A stretch of 64,000 nucleotides of DNA, taken from Lentinula raphanica (Eukaryota; Basidiomycota; Agaricomycetes; Agaricales; Omphalotaceae). The stretch lies in assembly GCA_027919835.1 (NCBI GenBank), contig JANVFP010000008.1, positions 1,302,001 through 1,366,000 on the forward strand. Reading direction: 5' to 3'. Position numbers and translations under genes: made by a program. The notes under the pieces are model-generated. The model ran no database searches, had not been told where the DNA came from, and worked only from the letters and a program-made list of their open reading frames with translations. Below, in pieces: positions 24,485 through 35,429 of this stretch (positions within the stretch are counted from its first letter, which is position 1; every line of letters begins with the position of its first letter).

Positions 24485-26557
24485 AGAACGAGGAGGCACT
24501 GGTAAGTGACCGAGGTGTATAGTTTCAACTCGATCCAGATCTGAATATCTTGCAGCGACTCCTTTTCCTTCCCTGTATTAGGACTTGGCTGTTTAAGCTT
24601 TCATTTGCTATCCATCCACTGCGCTGTTTCATTGCTGTCATTGTTGCTCTGTATCAACATAAGTATAAACATTTTCCTCGCATTTCCTCATCCCATCTAT
24701 ATTGTATCTGCTGACATTGAACATCTACCATCTCATCCATATCTGATCTGTATCTTGCGTTCGGTTTCTTACTTGTGACTGTTCACTATATCTATTGCAT
24801 CCGAGTTTGGTTTGCTGCGACAGGAGGCTCTCAGCCTCTGCTCTCCTCTGATATCATTATGGTAGAGATTTGATGTTCCAGCACCTGGACCATTTTCGTA
24901 AAAATCACAATCAAGAGGACATTCTGGCTCATCTACGACCGAAGATATAGTATACGGCCTGACATCACTGGCAAGTCAGCCAGTGCACTAACTTTTTGGC
25001 GCTGAATAATAGTACTACACTGTGACTTTATCAGCTCGAGTCCGCTGGGCCCGCACTACTTTTTTCAACAGTGTCAATCAGGAACTGTTTAACGATGGTT
25101 GCGCACTCTGAGCTCTTCCGAGTCATAATCTAACCCACGCACAGAACTTGAATTAATTCGTTAGACGTCTTGTCAAGCATAAGTGTTAGGAAACATTTGA
25201 CCTACCTACCATCGAAAAGTAAAGCAGTCAGCAAAGCCTAACATATCTGCGACTATTGACTGGCTGAATATATGTGGATGTCGGCCATGTTCAGTCGCTC
25301 TATTACTGACAACGACCTGATTATTAGTCTGACATCGTCATCAAACAGGATTTGACAGGAACAAAGTTATGAAGAAAAGAGCGAATGACCTAATGATGCA
25401 GTTGCCTCGTTGATCTTTCTGTATCATTCACCTGAGTCCCAAGTTCACAAGTCTCGAAGCACTGGGGTCTGCTTACTCGAGTCTCTGAATCATATTGTAC
25501 CCATTTAGAGCAACTCGCACAAGATTTATAGAACGATCAGACATTGAAGAATCATTGAAGAAAAGAACACCTTTACCTTATTCGACTATAACATGAAAGT
25601 TAGGTAGTCGGAAGAATAGTTGGAAGTTGTTTCTGATGTTTTTGTTACGAGAACAAAGAGTCGGAAAGATCCACAGATATTCTTGGAAGGAGTTCTCGGA
25701 CTCCCTCAGTAACCAGTCAAGCTAGTCAAGGGTCATCGTTGAGTTAATTATCCGGAGGAGCCTATGCAGCAGTTTCTCGTCTTCCAGTACTTACAAGATT
25801 TCCGTGTTTTTTGAACCGCATACACGGAACATAGTAAATTCCATGAACGTCAGAGCCCTTCACATTGATGACCATCGGTTTAGTTAACATCTCCTTTGAA
25901 ACGGATTAATGATTAGTTAATTGGGTGTTCAAAACAGGGACAATGGTAGAAGTTCTCAGAATAGTGCAAGCTCTTAGCTGTGGAACATTCCATTCGCGAC
26001 CTACGCGATGCACCATGGCCCAATGCAGCTGCATACCGTCAGTACTAGTGCATTATACTAGTAGGCCGCCAGTGCTAAGAGGTACTAAAGCCCTGGTTCA
26101 CCTGCTGAATAACCCTCAGTGAAATTGATAAAGACCAGATACATTGAGAGATAGAACCTGTTAGAGCCTTTGACAGTTTGTCTACGTTTACAGCCTCAGA
26201 GTTCTCCGCGAGTTACTTACTGAAGTTCTAGCACCAGACCGGTCATTTAGTATGCAGTACGGAACCGGGTGAAAAGCGCTCACATTAAGTGGGTAGTTAG
26301 CTACATAGCTCATAAGGCCAGTTTCATGAAAATCAATTTGGATGATTGACGAGACTGAAACAGAGCAACGACCTCAGCGATGGCCATTCCAAAAGTGGAG
26401 AAAGACGAAGGCGACTTGAACGGAACAATTCGTCTTATGTAAGCTTCATCGTCTAGTCAGCGCTTGACCCTAACCCTAGCTATAGCGCGTGGCTCAGTAC
26501 GCGTTTTCAGCTTTCGAGTGGCAAGGCGTTTTGTTTTCCTCTCTTCTCCTCTACGCA
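24485..26557. other. About 2 kb without a supported gene
   Basis: ORFs are short and motif-free (longest plus 25925-26122, 65 codons). Many near-palindromic short words and stop codons in all frames suggest non-coding sequence. The last 100 bases hold the promoter of NAA50, with a telomere-like element (separate entry). An in-frame small ORF starting MAIPKVEKDEGDLNG at 26381 ends within 20 codons and could be a uORF of NAA50. Confidence 0.45.
26467..26480 (+). promoter_or_regulatory. Two overlapping ACCCTAA telomere-repeat-like sites
   Basis: The bases ACCCTAACCCTAGC lie 78 nt upstream of the NAA50 start. They contain two tandem CCCTAA units, the complement of the TTAGGG telomere repeat and the core bound by Tbf1-type Myb factors at promoters in yeasts. 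The function here is inferred. Confidence 0.5.
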
Positions 26558-27259
26558 ATGAGTCCTGCAGCAAACGTTCGGGTCTCCTTTGCATCGCTTA
26601 CCCCTCATAACCTGGGGACAGTGAGTAAATTCTAGTCGTTGCGTCTTTCGAAGACTAACCGTGTTTTGAGTTGAGGAAATTGAACTCTGTTTTGTTCCCG
26701 ATATCTTACTCTGATCGTTTCTATCAAGACGTGCTGAAGCCAGAAGTAGACGAATTTTGTAAGCTAGGTACGTGTTATTACTGGTCACTAAATGGTCAAT
26801 ACCGTATCTCACCTTGAAACAGTCTATTACAACGACATCCCAGGTCAGTTCAATTAGGCTAATTCGTCGCGTCGACTTCACGTCACCCAGTGCAGTTGGA
26901 ACGATATGCTGTCGAATTGAGACTAAAGACAATGAGATTGCCTTGTACCTAATGACAATGGGCGTGTTGGCAGTATGTCATCTATACTATCGCCCTTGTG
27001 AAGACACCGACTCATTTCCAACAAGCCTTATCGCTCAAGAGGACTTGGTTCTCAAGCTCTCCAGCAAATCATTGACGCGGCGAAATCACATACCAAGCCT
27101 AAAATCGACAAAATCTATCTTCATGTCCAGATCTCGAATACGGAGGCAAAAAAACTCTATGAAAGACATGGGTTCAAAGAAGCTGGCGTTCACCAGAATT
27201 ACTACAAGAAGCTAGTCCCTCGAGATGCTTGGATTATGGAGTTGAATATCGAACATTGA
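26558..27259 (+). CDS. NAA50: N-alpha-acetyltransferase 50 (NatE catalytic subunit)
   Basis: Transfers acetyl from acetyl-CoA to protein N-termini beginning with Met, usually bound to the NatA complex on ribosomes. Five exons (26558-26620, 26671-26767, 26823-26843, 26896-26972, 27026-27259) give 492 nt, 163 residues, close to the 169 of human NAA50. Diagnostic blocks are ASLTPHNLGTLRKLNSVLFP, ISYSDRFYQDVL, VYYNDIPVGTICCRIE, LYLMTMGVLA joined to PYRSRGLGSQAL (acetyl-CoA loop RxxGxG), IYLHVQISNTEAKKLYERHG and NYYKKLVP. The third exon is only 21 nt, so the gene is easily missed by ORF scanning. All five phases agree. The GNAT fold and the NAA50-specific substrate-loop words FP-x-SY and YFND/YYND make the family call firm. 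Confidence 0.94.
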
Positions 27260-27421
27260 CGGCGACTATTATATATTACATGCGTGAGCTGTGGAACTAT
27301 CCTCCCGCCGCGGCATTACTGACAATCTGGACAGATATAGGGTGTACACTATGTGATTAAGATTTTGGCAAACCCTTGTTTGCTCCCAGTGTTTGTTTGG
27401 TCGCTGAACCGTGTACTGAAT

Positions 27422-28293
27422 TCAAGACCATGCTTCATCGACTTTCCCGCATCCCTTGACCAACTGCCAAAGATATGAGTAGGCATTCAAATGCGTCAAG
27501 AATCAAACTATCTGAACAAACCTGGTGACGCTTCAACGCATCTTTCCTAGTGAATGTCTTCCCGCAACCTCCGTTGCAGAGATACGGCTTTTCTCCGGTG
27601 TGGGTCTCTCGATGACGTTTCAGATCGTGCTGACGGTTGAACGACAGCGAGCACAGATCGCAAGCGAATGGTCGAGATGGTGTCGCGGTATAGGTCATAC
27701 TCGTTGAAGGCGGAATGGGTACTTGTGGTGGGTACTGAGATGGAGGAACGACTGTCGCACTATCGTATGGCACCATCTGCGAATGCGAGTGCGATCGAGA
27801 TCGACCTTGGGCTGGGTAAGAGCCAGATTGCATGTACGATTGACCATAAGGATGGGACACCGAATGGTGATGGGTGTGTCCATGGGTGTGGGTGATAGGA
27901 CCTGCAGATGACTGAACATGATCAGGCGAGCGGTGATGAGAGGAGTAGTAGTGCGATTGGCCAGGTACGTGAGCGTGTGGTGAAGTCGCGATTGATTGAG
28001 GATAACGATAGTGATGATGGTTCACAGATGAAGGCGAAGTGCCTCCTGGTAGGTATTCCTCATTGCCAGGCGCGTAATAACCCACGGCGTGGTTCACGTT
28101 AGGGTCTCCCGTGGCATAGTGTTGATCAGCTTGATCGTAGGAGGATGAAGGGTAATTGTGTGGGCTGGAACGGTGTTGCTGACCGTTCCAATGACTGGAC
28201 GATGAATACTGGTCCTGTAGAAGCGCGCAAAAACCTGAATCACTTGTGAAAGGTGGAAAGATGGACGAAGAAAACTACCTTGCTGGTGTTCAT
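27422..28293 (-). CDS. C2H2 zinc-finger transcription factor (two fingers, His-rich leader)
   Basis: Probable nuclear regulator. Minus-strand exons: a tiny first exon MNTSK from 28293, a main exon starting DQYSSSSHWNGQQHRSSPHN, and a last exon LVKGCGKVDEAWS. The first 150 residues are rich in His, Ser, Tyr and Pro. Two adjacent fingers follow: FACDLCSLSFNRQHDLKRHR and YLCNGGCGKTFTRKDALKRH, linked by ETHTGEKP. The second finger, with CNGGCG and RKDALKRHQLVKGC, resembles the last finger of Crz1-type factors, but that resemblance is weak evidence for orthology. The start was taken at the ATG whose exon ends in a GTAGTT donor with matching phase. Position of the fingers at the extreme C-terminus is also Crz1-like. 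Confidence 0.87.
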
Positions 28294-28939
28294 AGTTCGA
28301 GCAGAAGAGGGTAAGAGGAACGCGCCAACTCAAGATCCACAACCTACTGATATTTAAAGGGTACCAGAGGTGCCTGATAGAATAGATCCCGCGCCCCATC
28401 CGGGCTCGCAGGGCTCATCTCGAGATTCTAAACGAAGTTTAGCGTACTTGATGTAGATATATGTCCAGATATGTCCGCAGCCGAAATGACAGTGTTTGAG
28501 ACAAGAAATTAAAAAGAATTGAAGGGTAGGCGCTTTCTGCATTTATCAAAGGTTTTTCCTGCCCTATCCTAATTTTCATCGTAAGTAATCTAAGATCGTA
28601 TCTGGGTAACCAGCAGAGGATTTCCTTCCTTACACCACTACGACTAGTTTAGCTTGTGTTCTATTAGACAAGTCGAACATAGCAACGGATAGATAATCCT
28701 ACTGCTTCACGTAGTACATAGCCTGTAAAGTCACTCAGGAAAGGCTAGTACAAGGCGAAACATTCGGATCTATGTACATTTTTGCTCTTTAAGGTGAAAA
28801 TTGTACTGGTGAAAGAGTCGACCGTTGTCAAGCATCGTTCGTCTTTTATATGCCAATCGAGACAACGTTTTCGGCATTGTGGCGCTCGGGGTAGAATTAG
28901 CCTCCGTATTCAACATTCAACTCTTTCTCTCTTGACATC
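28294..28939. other. Divergent promoter region between the C2H2 factor and LIG1
   Basis: No gene is supported. About 650 bp lies between two outward-facing starts. The 120 bases before LIG1 are T/C-rich. I did not find a clear ACGCGT (MCB) box. Confidence 0.45.
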
Positions 28940-31900
28940 ATGTCCAGCTCAAAACGCCGTATAGACAGAACTTCACCTTCAACTAATTCGAAACGTAGGA
29001 AGAACGCGCAATCTCGTCTAGACTCTTTCTTCTCTGGTACTAGTACCCCTGACAAAGTCAGAACTTCAACAAGTGAGCTTCACATCAAAATATTTCAAAT
29101 GTTCCAAAACATTGACATGTTTTTTGTTCAGGTTCCTCAAAGGTCAACATTGCTGAAGACACAGAAATCATTGATGTAGACTTATTGGATGATGAAGAGC
29201 ATGAGCATGAAAGAACTTCGCTTTTAGTCACCCCCACTTCAGACAGTTCATCTGCAAAGAGTCGCAATACCCCTGTCAGTTTCATACAGACAGGCCGTCA
29301 GGATGGCCTAGCCATTGTGGAGCAAACTGTTCAATATACACCGTTGGATATAGATCCATTGATGTTCACTCCAACCTCGAATCCTATCGTCTCTCAATCA
29401 AAAGACACCCCTTATTCTTTCCTCGCTCACGCCCTTTCAACCATCAATTCGACCCGCTCGCGCATTGCTATTCTCAACACATTGACGAATACATTTCGTA
29501 CGATCCTCGTTCACCATCCACACTCACTTCTACCGGCGTTGTACTTGCTTTCCAACACGCTATCTCCTCCCTATACTGCCCTGGAACTCAACATCGGTCC
29601 CTCAGTCATTTCGCAAGCGATCCAACAAGTTTCTGGATTGACTAGAGGATCACTTAGGAAACTGTACACTTCTACAGGTGATCCTGGCGATGTAGCATTC
29701 ATGGCAAAGTCAACGACTCGAACATTGATTCCGCATCCTCCGTTGTTCGTCAACTCTGTTTACAAATCTCTGCTGAAGATCGCGTCTTGCAAAGGATCGG
29801 GCGCTATCAAGGAGAAACAAAAGATCATTGAAAAGTTGCTTGTCTCTGCCAAAGGAGAAGAGATACGATATCTTGTGCGAACTTTGTCTCAGAACCTACG
29901 GGTGGGTGCAGTTAGGACAACTCTGTTGACGGCATTGGCGAGAAGTTTGGTTCTGAATCCCCCAGTCCCATGTAAGGATTCCAGTCTCGATGAACCCCCG
30001 AAGGATTTACACTCTAGCCAACCCATGGAAACCGTCTCCAAGAAGAATGCAAATGCTATAGAGTTATCCCGGGACGAACTATCATCGAAATTCCGTTCAG
30101 CCGAACACCTTATCCGGAAGATATTTGTCCAACATCCTTCCTATGATCACATCGTTGGTGCCCTATTGGAGGGCGAACTTGAAGAACTTCCACAAAGGGT
30201 TCCCTTGACCGTCGGTGAATTCTTCGCTCTTACTGTACTTATGACAACGTTCATGATTGAAAATTTTCCAGGCATCCCCTTATATCCAGCTCTAGGATCT
30301 CCAATACGATCCTTTGGGGAAATATATGAACGGTTGAATGACATGTCCTTCAGCGCTGAGCTAAAGTACGATGGTCAGAGAGCCCAAATTCATACTTCCC
30401 GGGAGTCAGATGGTCATATCGATGTGCGGGTCTTTTCCCGTCATCTTGAAGATATGACTTCTAAGGTATAGATTAACCTTTTCTTAGAAACTGTGAAAGA
30501 CGTCTAACGGCCGTTTTTCTCAAGTATCCGGATATAATAGGTTTGATGCAAGCACTGCTTGCGAAACATACAGAAACTCAATCGTTTATCTTGGACTCTG
30601 AAATCGTTGCTATTGATCGCGCTACTGGATCTCTTAAGTCGTTTCAAGCCTTATCAGGCAGAGCTCGAAAAGATGTAAGCTTGGAACAGGTTGAAGTACC
30701 TGTTGGTGTCTTCGCGTTTGATTTACTTTACCTTGATGGAGAGGTAAACCTGTTCATGAATTCTCGTGCGAGCGTTAACGAGCTCTACTAGGTTTTATTG
30801 TCCCGTCCTTTCCGATCGCGCAGGTCTCTATTGCGGGGTCGTTTCTCATCGTTCATTCCAGAAAACGAGCGCCTTGCCTATTTTCAGCATGTCGAAAGCT
30901 GCGATAGTGAGGAGGGTCAGAAACAATTACAAATCTTTTGGGAAAAGGCAGTTAGTCGTCATGACACAGAGGGTTTGATGATAAAAGTTTGTCGGTACAA
31001 TCTTCCTCAAAAACGTTGGAACTGATGAAGTTCTTGTTTTTTTGTCTGCCGCGCATTGATAGTTGCTTGATCATGAGATTCGTAGTGAAGAAAGTCGCAA
31101 GAAGCCACTCTCGGCCGTCTACGATGCGGACAAACGTACATTTTCTTGGATGAAGTTGAAGAAAGACTACGTATCTGGTCTGGGGGACTCCCTAGATTTG
31201 ATACCTATCGGTGCATGGTATGGGAACGGTCGAAAAGTCAATTGGTGGAGCCCAATTCTTCTTGGAATTTGGGATGCAGATCAAGGCCACCCTGTAGCCA
31301 TTTGCAAGTGCATGTCTGGTTAGTTGTACTTGTCCTGACTGTCGGGGCTTGTATTGAAAACCCCTTTATGTTCGATTCTCCTTAGGTTTTACCGACACTT
31401 TTTACAAGGTACTCCAAAATAATCATTTGCAAAATGATTGTCGTTATGAGTGTTCTTTCTGTTCTTTTTAGACGTTGAGCGATCGGTATTCACTGGAGGA
31501 TCCAAGTAACTGCTCAAAAAGTCGTCTTTGGGAATGTGAATTCGGAGGTCAGTATCGAATGTTGCTTATCCCTAATATCATGGCCTCAGCATTAGCACAT
31601 TATCGTTGTATGACAGGTTTCAAGCCGGATGTCTACTTCAAGCCGGAAATGGTATGGGAGATCCGAGGCGCAGAGTGAGTTCACCATCCCAATAAGTTCA
31701 TATGTCATCTCTCTGACCATGCTTCACGGTCTCAGCATCACTATAAGCCCTGTATCGGTCGCCGCTCGCCATTTAACATCGTCAAACAAGGGTTTGAGCC
31801 TTCGTTTTCCACGATTCATACAGATCAGAGAGGACAAAACACTATCTCAAGCAAGCGACGCATCGTTCTTGGCAACGTTATGGAGAAATCAGCAGGGAAC

Positions 31901-31985
31901 GAAGGAGGAACAAGACGATGAGCTCATCGATGTAGATATAGACAGTGCCGGTGAATATTCAGAAATGGACGACGACATACAATAG
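28940..31985 (+). CDS. LIG1: ATP-dependent DNA ligase I
   Basis: Seals nicks between Okazaki fragments and in excision repair, in the nucleus. The start MSSSKRRIDRTSPSTNSKRR is followed by a PCNA-binding PIP box, QSRLDSFF, at about residues 28-35. The middle contains the DNA-binding domain (PALYLLSNTLSPPY, LKIASCKGSGAIKEKQKIIE, RYLVRTLSQNLRVGA). The nucleotidyltransferase core has the adenylation motif ELKYDGQRAQIH, motif III VRVFSRHLEDMT, motif IIIa VGVFAFDLLYLDGE, motif IV RHDTEGLMIK and motif V FSWMKLKKDY. The OB-fold end has FKPDVYFKPEMVWEIRGA and motif VI RFPRFIQIREDK. About eight exons; first intron 29073-29131. The tail is acidic (DDELIDVDIDSAGEY). A hydrophobic-acidic EIIDVDLLDDEE near residue 60 could be a SUMO-interaction motif (inference). 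It converges with the next gene, 68 bp between stops. Confidence 0.96.
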
Positions 31986-32053
31986 ATGCGATTTGTGCCC
32001 TGACGAAGCATGGGTTGACCTGTAAATATAGGTTGTTTGTAGAAATTCTGCCT

Positions 32054-33624
32054 TCAGATGGGCAACGTCTCTTTCAGGATTTTCTTGTAAGTTGTCGTCT
32101 CTGGATCCCCGAAAGGGCCAAACAGATCGTCCAATTGCTGAGGAAGTCTTCCGCTCTGCATCAAACTCTGCCACCCGCTATCACGCGTATCCAAAGGAAG
32201 AAGGCTTTGATAAATATGAAATGAGGTCCAAAGCTGGAATAATATCCAAGGGTAGGGAAGGTCTCTGTTGAGTGAACTGGGTTCCAGTCGTTCCATAGAC
32301 CGACAAATGTCACTGAACGGCGCCAACGTGGTTTGGCTAAGAATTGAAGTGGATTGCGGTTGGGACTTCAACTGTTCTTCAGTATTCGTATTGTTTCGCC
32401 GAATCGGTTTTGCGCGAGCCTGTGGTTTTGTGCGTGAGGAGACATCTCGGGTGGTGCTTTTGCCGCCATTGCGAATGAACTCATGTAGGAAAGCGACCCT
32501 AAATTTCAGGACAGGAATTGTGGGCGGAAGAGATAGGAGCATCGCCGAAAACTCTCTTGGGGCTGTAGTGTATACCCGGGTGAAAACTGAGTTTAAAAAC
32601 ATGGTGAAATCGAAAAGGTTGGTAGAACATAGATTGATTAGCTGTAGAAAATGAATCAGGCTCGTGAGCTAACGTTTCCAGGAACCAGCTTACCAAGTGT
32701 GTTAATCTTGCACCCATCTGTCGTCTCTGTTCATTTCCGTGTTGTGTGAGCGCGTACAGGATAATTGAAAGAGGCGCATCGGCTTCCCAGCGGGGACCTT
32801 TTCCGCTACGAGGTGCTGGTATTTGGTTCAAAAGCAGGGGTGAATAACGTGCTAGTTGATTTGCTAGTTAGTGATTGTGCCTTGCGTTAGACCAAGATGA
32901 TGCCTACGAAGACCGTCATGAGACTCAGTCTCAACTTCGTCGCGTTCGAAGAGTACGAGAATGAAATCAAGTACAAGCCATGCGTGCTCAGCAACTACTT
33001 CAGAGACTCCAAAGTCGTCGTCGTCTTCGTCTTCGTATACGGTCGTCCTCCGTGCGCCTCTTTTGATCGGACTGGATACTATGGCACGATGTACAAACCC
33101 TTTGTGCAGAATATCCCAGCAAGTTTTCGCCTCTGCTATACAATAGGATTCCTTGGCAATCAGCGACTCGGAACTGTCGCCTGAGGTGTCCACATTTGAA
33201 CAATTGTAAGACGGTAATGCTTGAGCTACATATTGCGGACGCATCGACATCGCATATTGAACCAGTAGAGAGCATGCAGAAGCAGCGGTTTGTGATGTTA
33301 TTGTGAGTAACCTTTGTTGTCGACCAATTTTACTTGGAGAGAGCGAAGGATCGATTGGAATTTTTTTCACAGTTGGTGGATACAGAGAGAAGTAAAGTAG
33401 CTGGCGCATGTGGGACCTGTTGACAATGTTGATTAACGTCTGAAGGAAGTCAAAAAACAATGTACTCACACGGAAGGCAATACGTTTGGAGATCTTAGTT
33501 GACTGAGAAGAGCGATACCTTCATCATACTGAGATTCTTCGAAACAGGCATCTACTAGACCTCGTTGATGTTGGTTCATTGTAGTTCCCCCATCGCGTTG
33601 TAATATGAGGGAAACGAGATTCAT
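32054..33624 (-). CDS. Conserved fungal protein of unknown function
   Basis: Minus-strand exons rebuild a protein of about 450 residues. It opens MNLVSLILQRDGGTTMNQHQ, RGLVDACFEESQYDEGIALL; the first intron joins ...NVLPSV to SHMRQLLYFSLYPPTVKK in matching phase. Later blocks include ITSQTAASACSLLVQYAMS, KTCWDILHKGFVHRAIVSS, an acidic patch YEDEDDDDFG, EHAWLVLDFILVLFERDE, WEADAPLSIILYALTQHG and LPYPWILFQLWTSFHIYQSL, ending KKILKETLPI. It appears all-helical and soluble, with no signal peptide. I recognise no domain. It could be a rapidly evolving nuclear or chromatin-linked factor, but nothing visible shows that. Some internal junctions (32,600-32,900) are approximate. Confidence 0.68.
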
Positions 33625-34433
33625 GATAGGAAGAGACACCGGGATTATGGATAGTCGTAGATAAAGGTTACGTTGAACTTGACGGTTGACTGACCGGACC
33701 TATAAGTGACACTGAGTTTGCCTGTACGCCTCGTCACACGCACGTGGACTTGCGCGCCGTGACAGCAGCATCGGCTAGCACCGGTCGGCATAGGTCGGCA
33801 TTTGGGCAGGCCGAGCGTTCAAGTACTGGACTGGTACTTCAAACTAGCTGTACATAGTTAGCTGTTGTAGTATCTTAAGTTGAAACTTCAAGTACCTACT
33901 TATTCAGCTCGAGTCATTGCGACTCTGAGTTTCTTCTTGACAGTGTTTGGCAGCTGACCAGGTATCAATGAACTGCTCTGCAGATCCTGTAGGCTGCTTC
34001 ACCGCTTCCAAGGACCAACTTAATAGTAGTATTTGTGCCGATTCTCCAGCTGACACCCAGATTTTACATCAGCAGCAGAGCAAAAGTACTGCGGCAGACT
34101 GCGGCGTATGCATAATGTAGCCAAACAACCGAACCGTATCGTTGAAACAGAGCCTCCTCTACACCTTCCAAGTACAAACGAATCTCTACATGGCACCAAG
34201 TAGTCCGTCCACTCAGATGCGACTGCGGTAGACGTTGCATTTGTCAAGTCTCGTTACAGTGCTGAAGTAAACACCATCGATAAAGTACTTAAAGTACTCT
34301 GTACAGTATGGACCACTTCAAGTTGAACGGCGATTAAAAAACCCCTAGAATACTCGTGCTGGTATTACGTAATGGATATTTCTCAGCAATTGCCAATTTG
34401 AATCCGTCCGCGTTCAGTTCTTGACCTTTGCTT
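33625..34433. other. Divergent intergenic region, no supported gene
   Basis: Contains short ORFs only and several GTACTT/AAGTAC repeats around 33,820-34,320. It must hold promoters for the unknown gene and for BOL1. A CACGTG occurs at about 33,741. Confidence 0.4.
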
Positions 34434-35008
34434 ATGTTTCGATTCAACTTCCAGTCCCGCAAACTTCCCGCCTTCAAAATAATATCTGCCATGGCTACGA
34501 CGACATCCTCCTCTGCTTTGGGGCCCGTAGAACTAGCAATACGCTCAAAAGTAACCGATGCTATGCAGTTGTTATTCGTGTCAAACAAATTAAATCATGA
34601 ACTTTCAGCTGGTATCTTCCTTACAACCCACTGCTCTGGTGATTCGCAATGACTCGCATCAACATCGTCACCACGCACCCATGCGAGTACAAGGTGGCGG
34701 AAGTGGAGAGACTCGTTCGTGCTCTTAATCGAGTACATCGTCCATGTTGATTTACCCTCTTTTATCAGACTTTGCGTTAGACATCGTCTCTGATGAATTT
34801 GAAGGCAAAGTCTGTGTGATACTAGCCTCTAACTTCCTTGTCTTGAAACATCTCACCTTTTCTTATTCAACAGACAACGATGCAGCGGCATCGAATGATT
34901 TACTCCATCCTGTCAGAGGAACTAAACAACGGCTTGCATGCTCTTTCACTCAAGACGAAGACTAGAGCTGAGGTCGGAACCGGGAATTCATCCTCTTCAG
35001 TTAACTAA
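34434..35008 (+). CDS. BOL1: BolA-like protein, mitochondrial BOL1 type
   Basis: Small protein that partners monothiol glutaredoxin in iron-sulfur cluster handling; Bol1-class members act in mitochondria. Four exons splice to a complete BolA fold. The leader MFRFNFQSRKLPAFKIISAM is basic and amphipathic, consistent with a mitochondrial presequence. Then come GPVELAIRSK and LVSSLQPTALVIRNDSHQHR, then GGGSGETHFALDIVSDEFEG, and after a third intron TTMQRHRMIYSILSEELNNG and LHALSLKTKTRAE. The conserved RHR, the GSETHF-type loop and the HALSLKT strand match BOLA1 more than BOLA2 or BOLA3. Introns begin after ...RSK, inside the THF codon and after FEGK. An internal ATG at 34491 would give a form without the presequence. 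The antisense ORF across exon 1 is a shadow. Confidence 0.9.
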
Positions 35009-35429
35009 ACACAAAGTGTATAATTCCTTCCCTAGAGCGTAATCTAACATCGTCCCAAACCCGATAACAAACTGTTTTTAGCGCATATCCTATGCATCTT
35101 GAAACAAAACTGGCGCATCGTTGTTCCGAACCATCTAATATCTCTGCTGTTCGACAACTTACCCGAAGACAATTTCATGCCTTTTTGGACGAGCTGAATC
35201 CACAATCAACACAGATCATGTATCTCTAGCGACACTGCAGTACGCAATCTTTCTGTCATTGTCCACTGGTCTAATGTTATCGCCGTCGGTAGAGGCAGCC
35301 AGCCTGTGTATTTGTTCGCCCAAACACATACCATCAGGTCATTATAGACCGTTCTAGTTGGTATATATAAGTGCAAGAAGTAATCTCTCTCCTTCAACAT
35401 CCTGTTTCTTCCCCTATCTGCTGTGACCA
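35009..35429. other. Intergenic, 3' flank of BOL1 and promoter of the next C2H2 gene
   Basis: No coding signal is seen. A TATATAA run lies near 35,363, about 65 bases before the next start codon, and is followed by a CT-rich stretch, a plausible core promoter. Confidence 0.45.

Noticed and set aside
34334..34588. Minus-strand ORF of 84 codons over BOL1
   Set aside because: It overlaps the BolA first exon and intron antisense; the plus-strand BolA domain is unmistakable once spliced.
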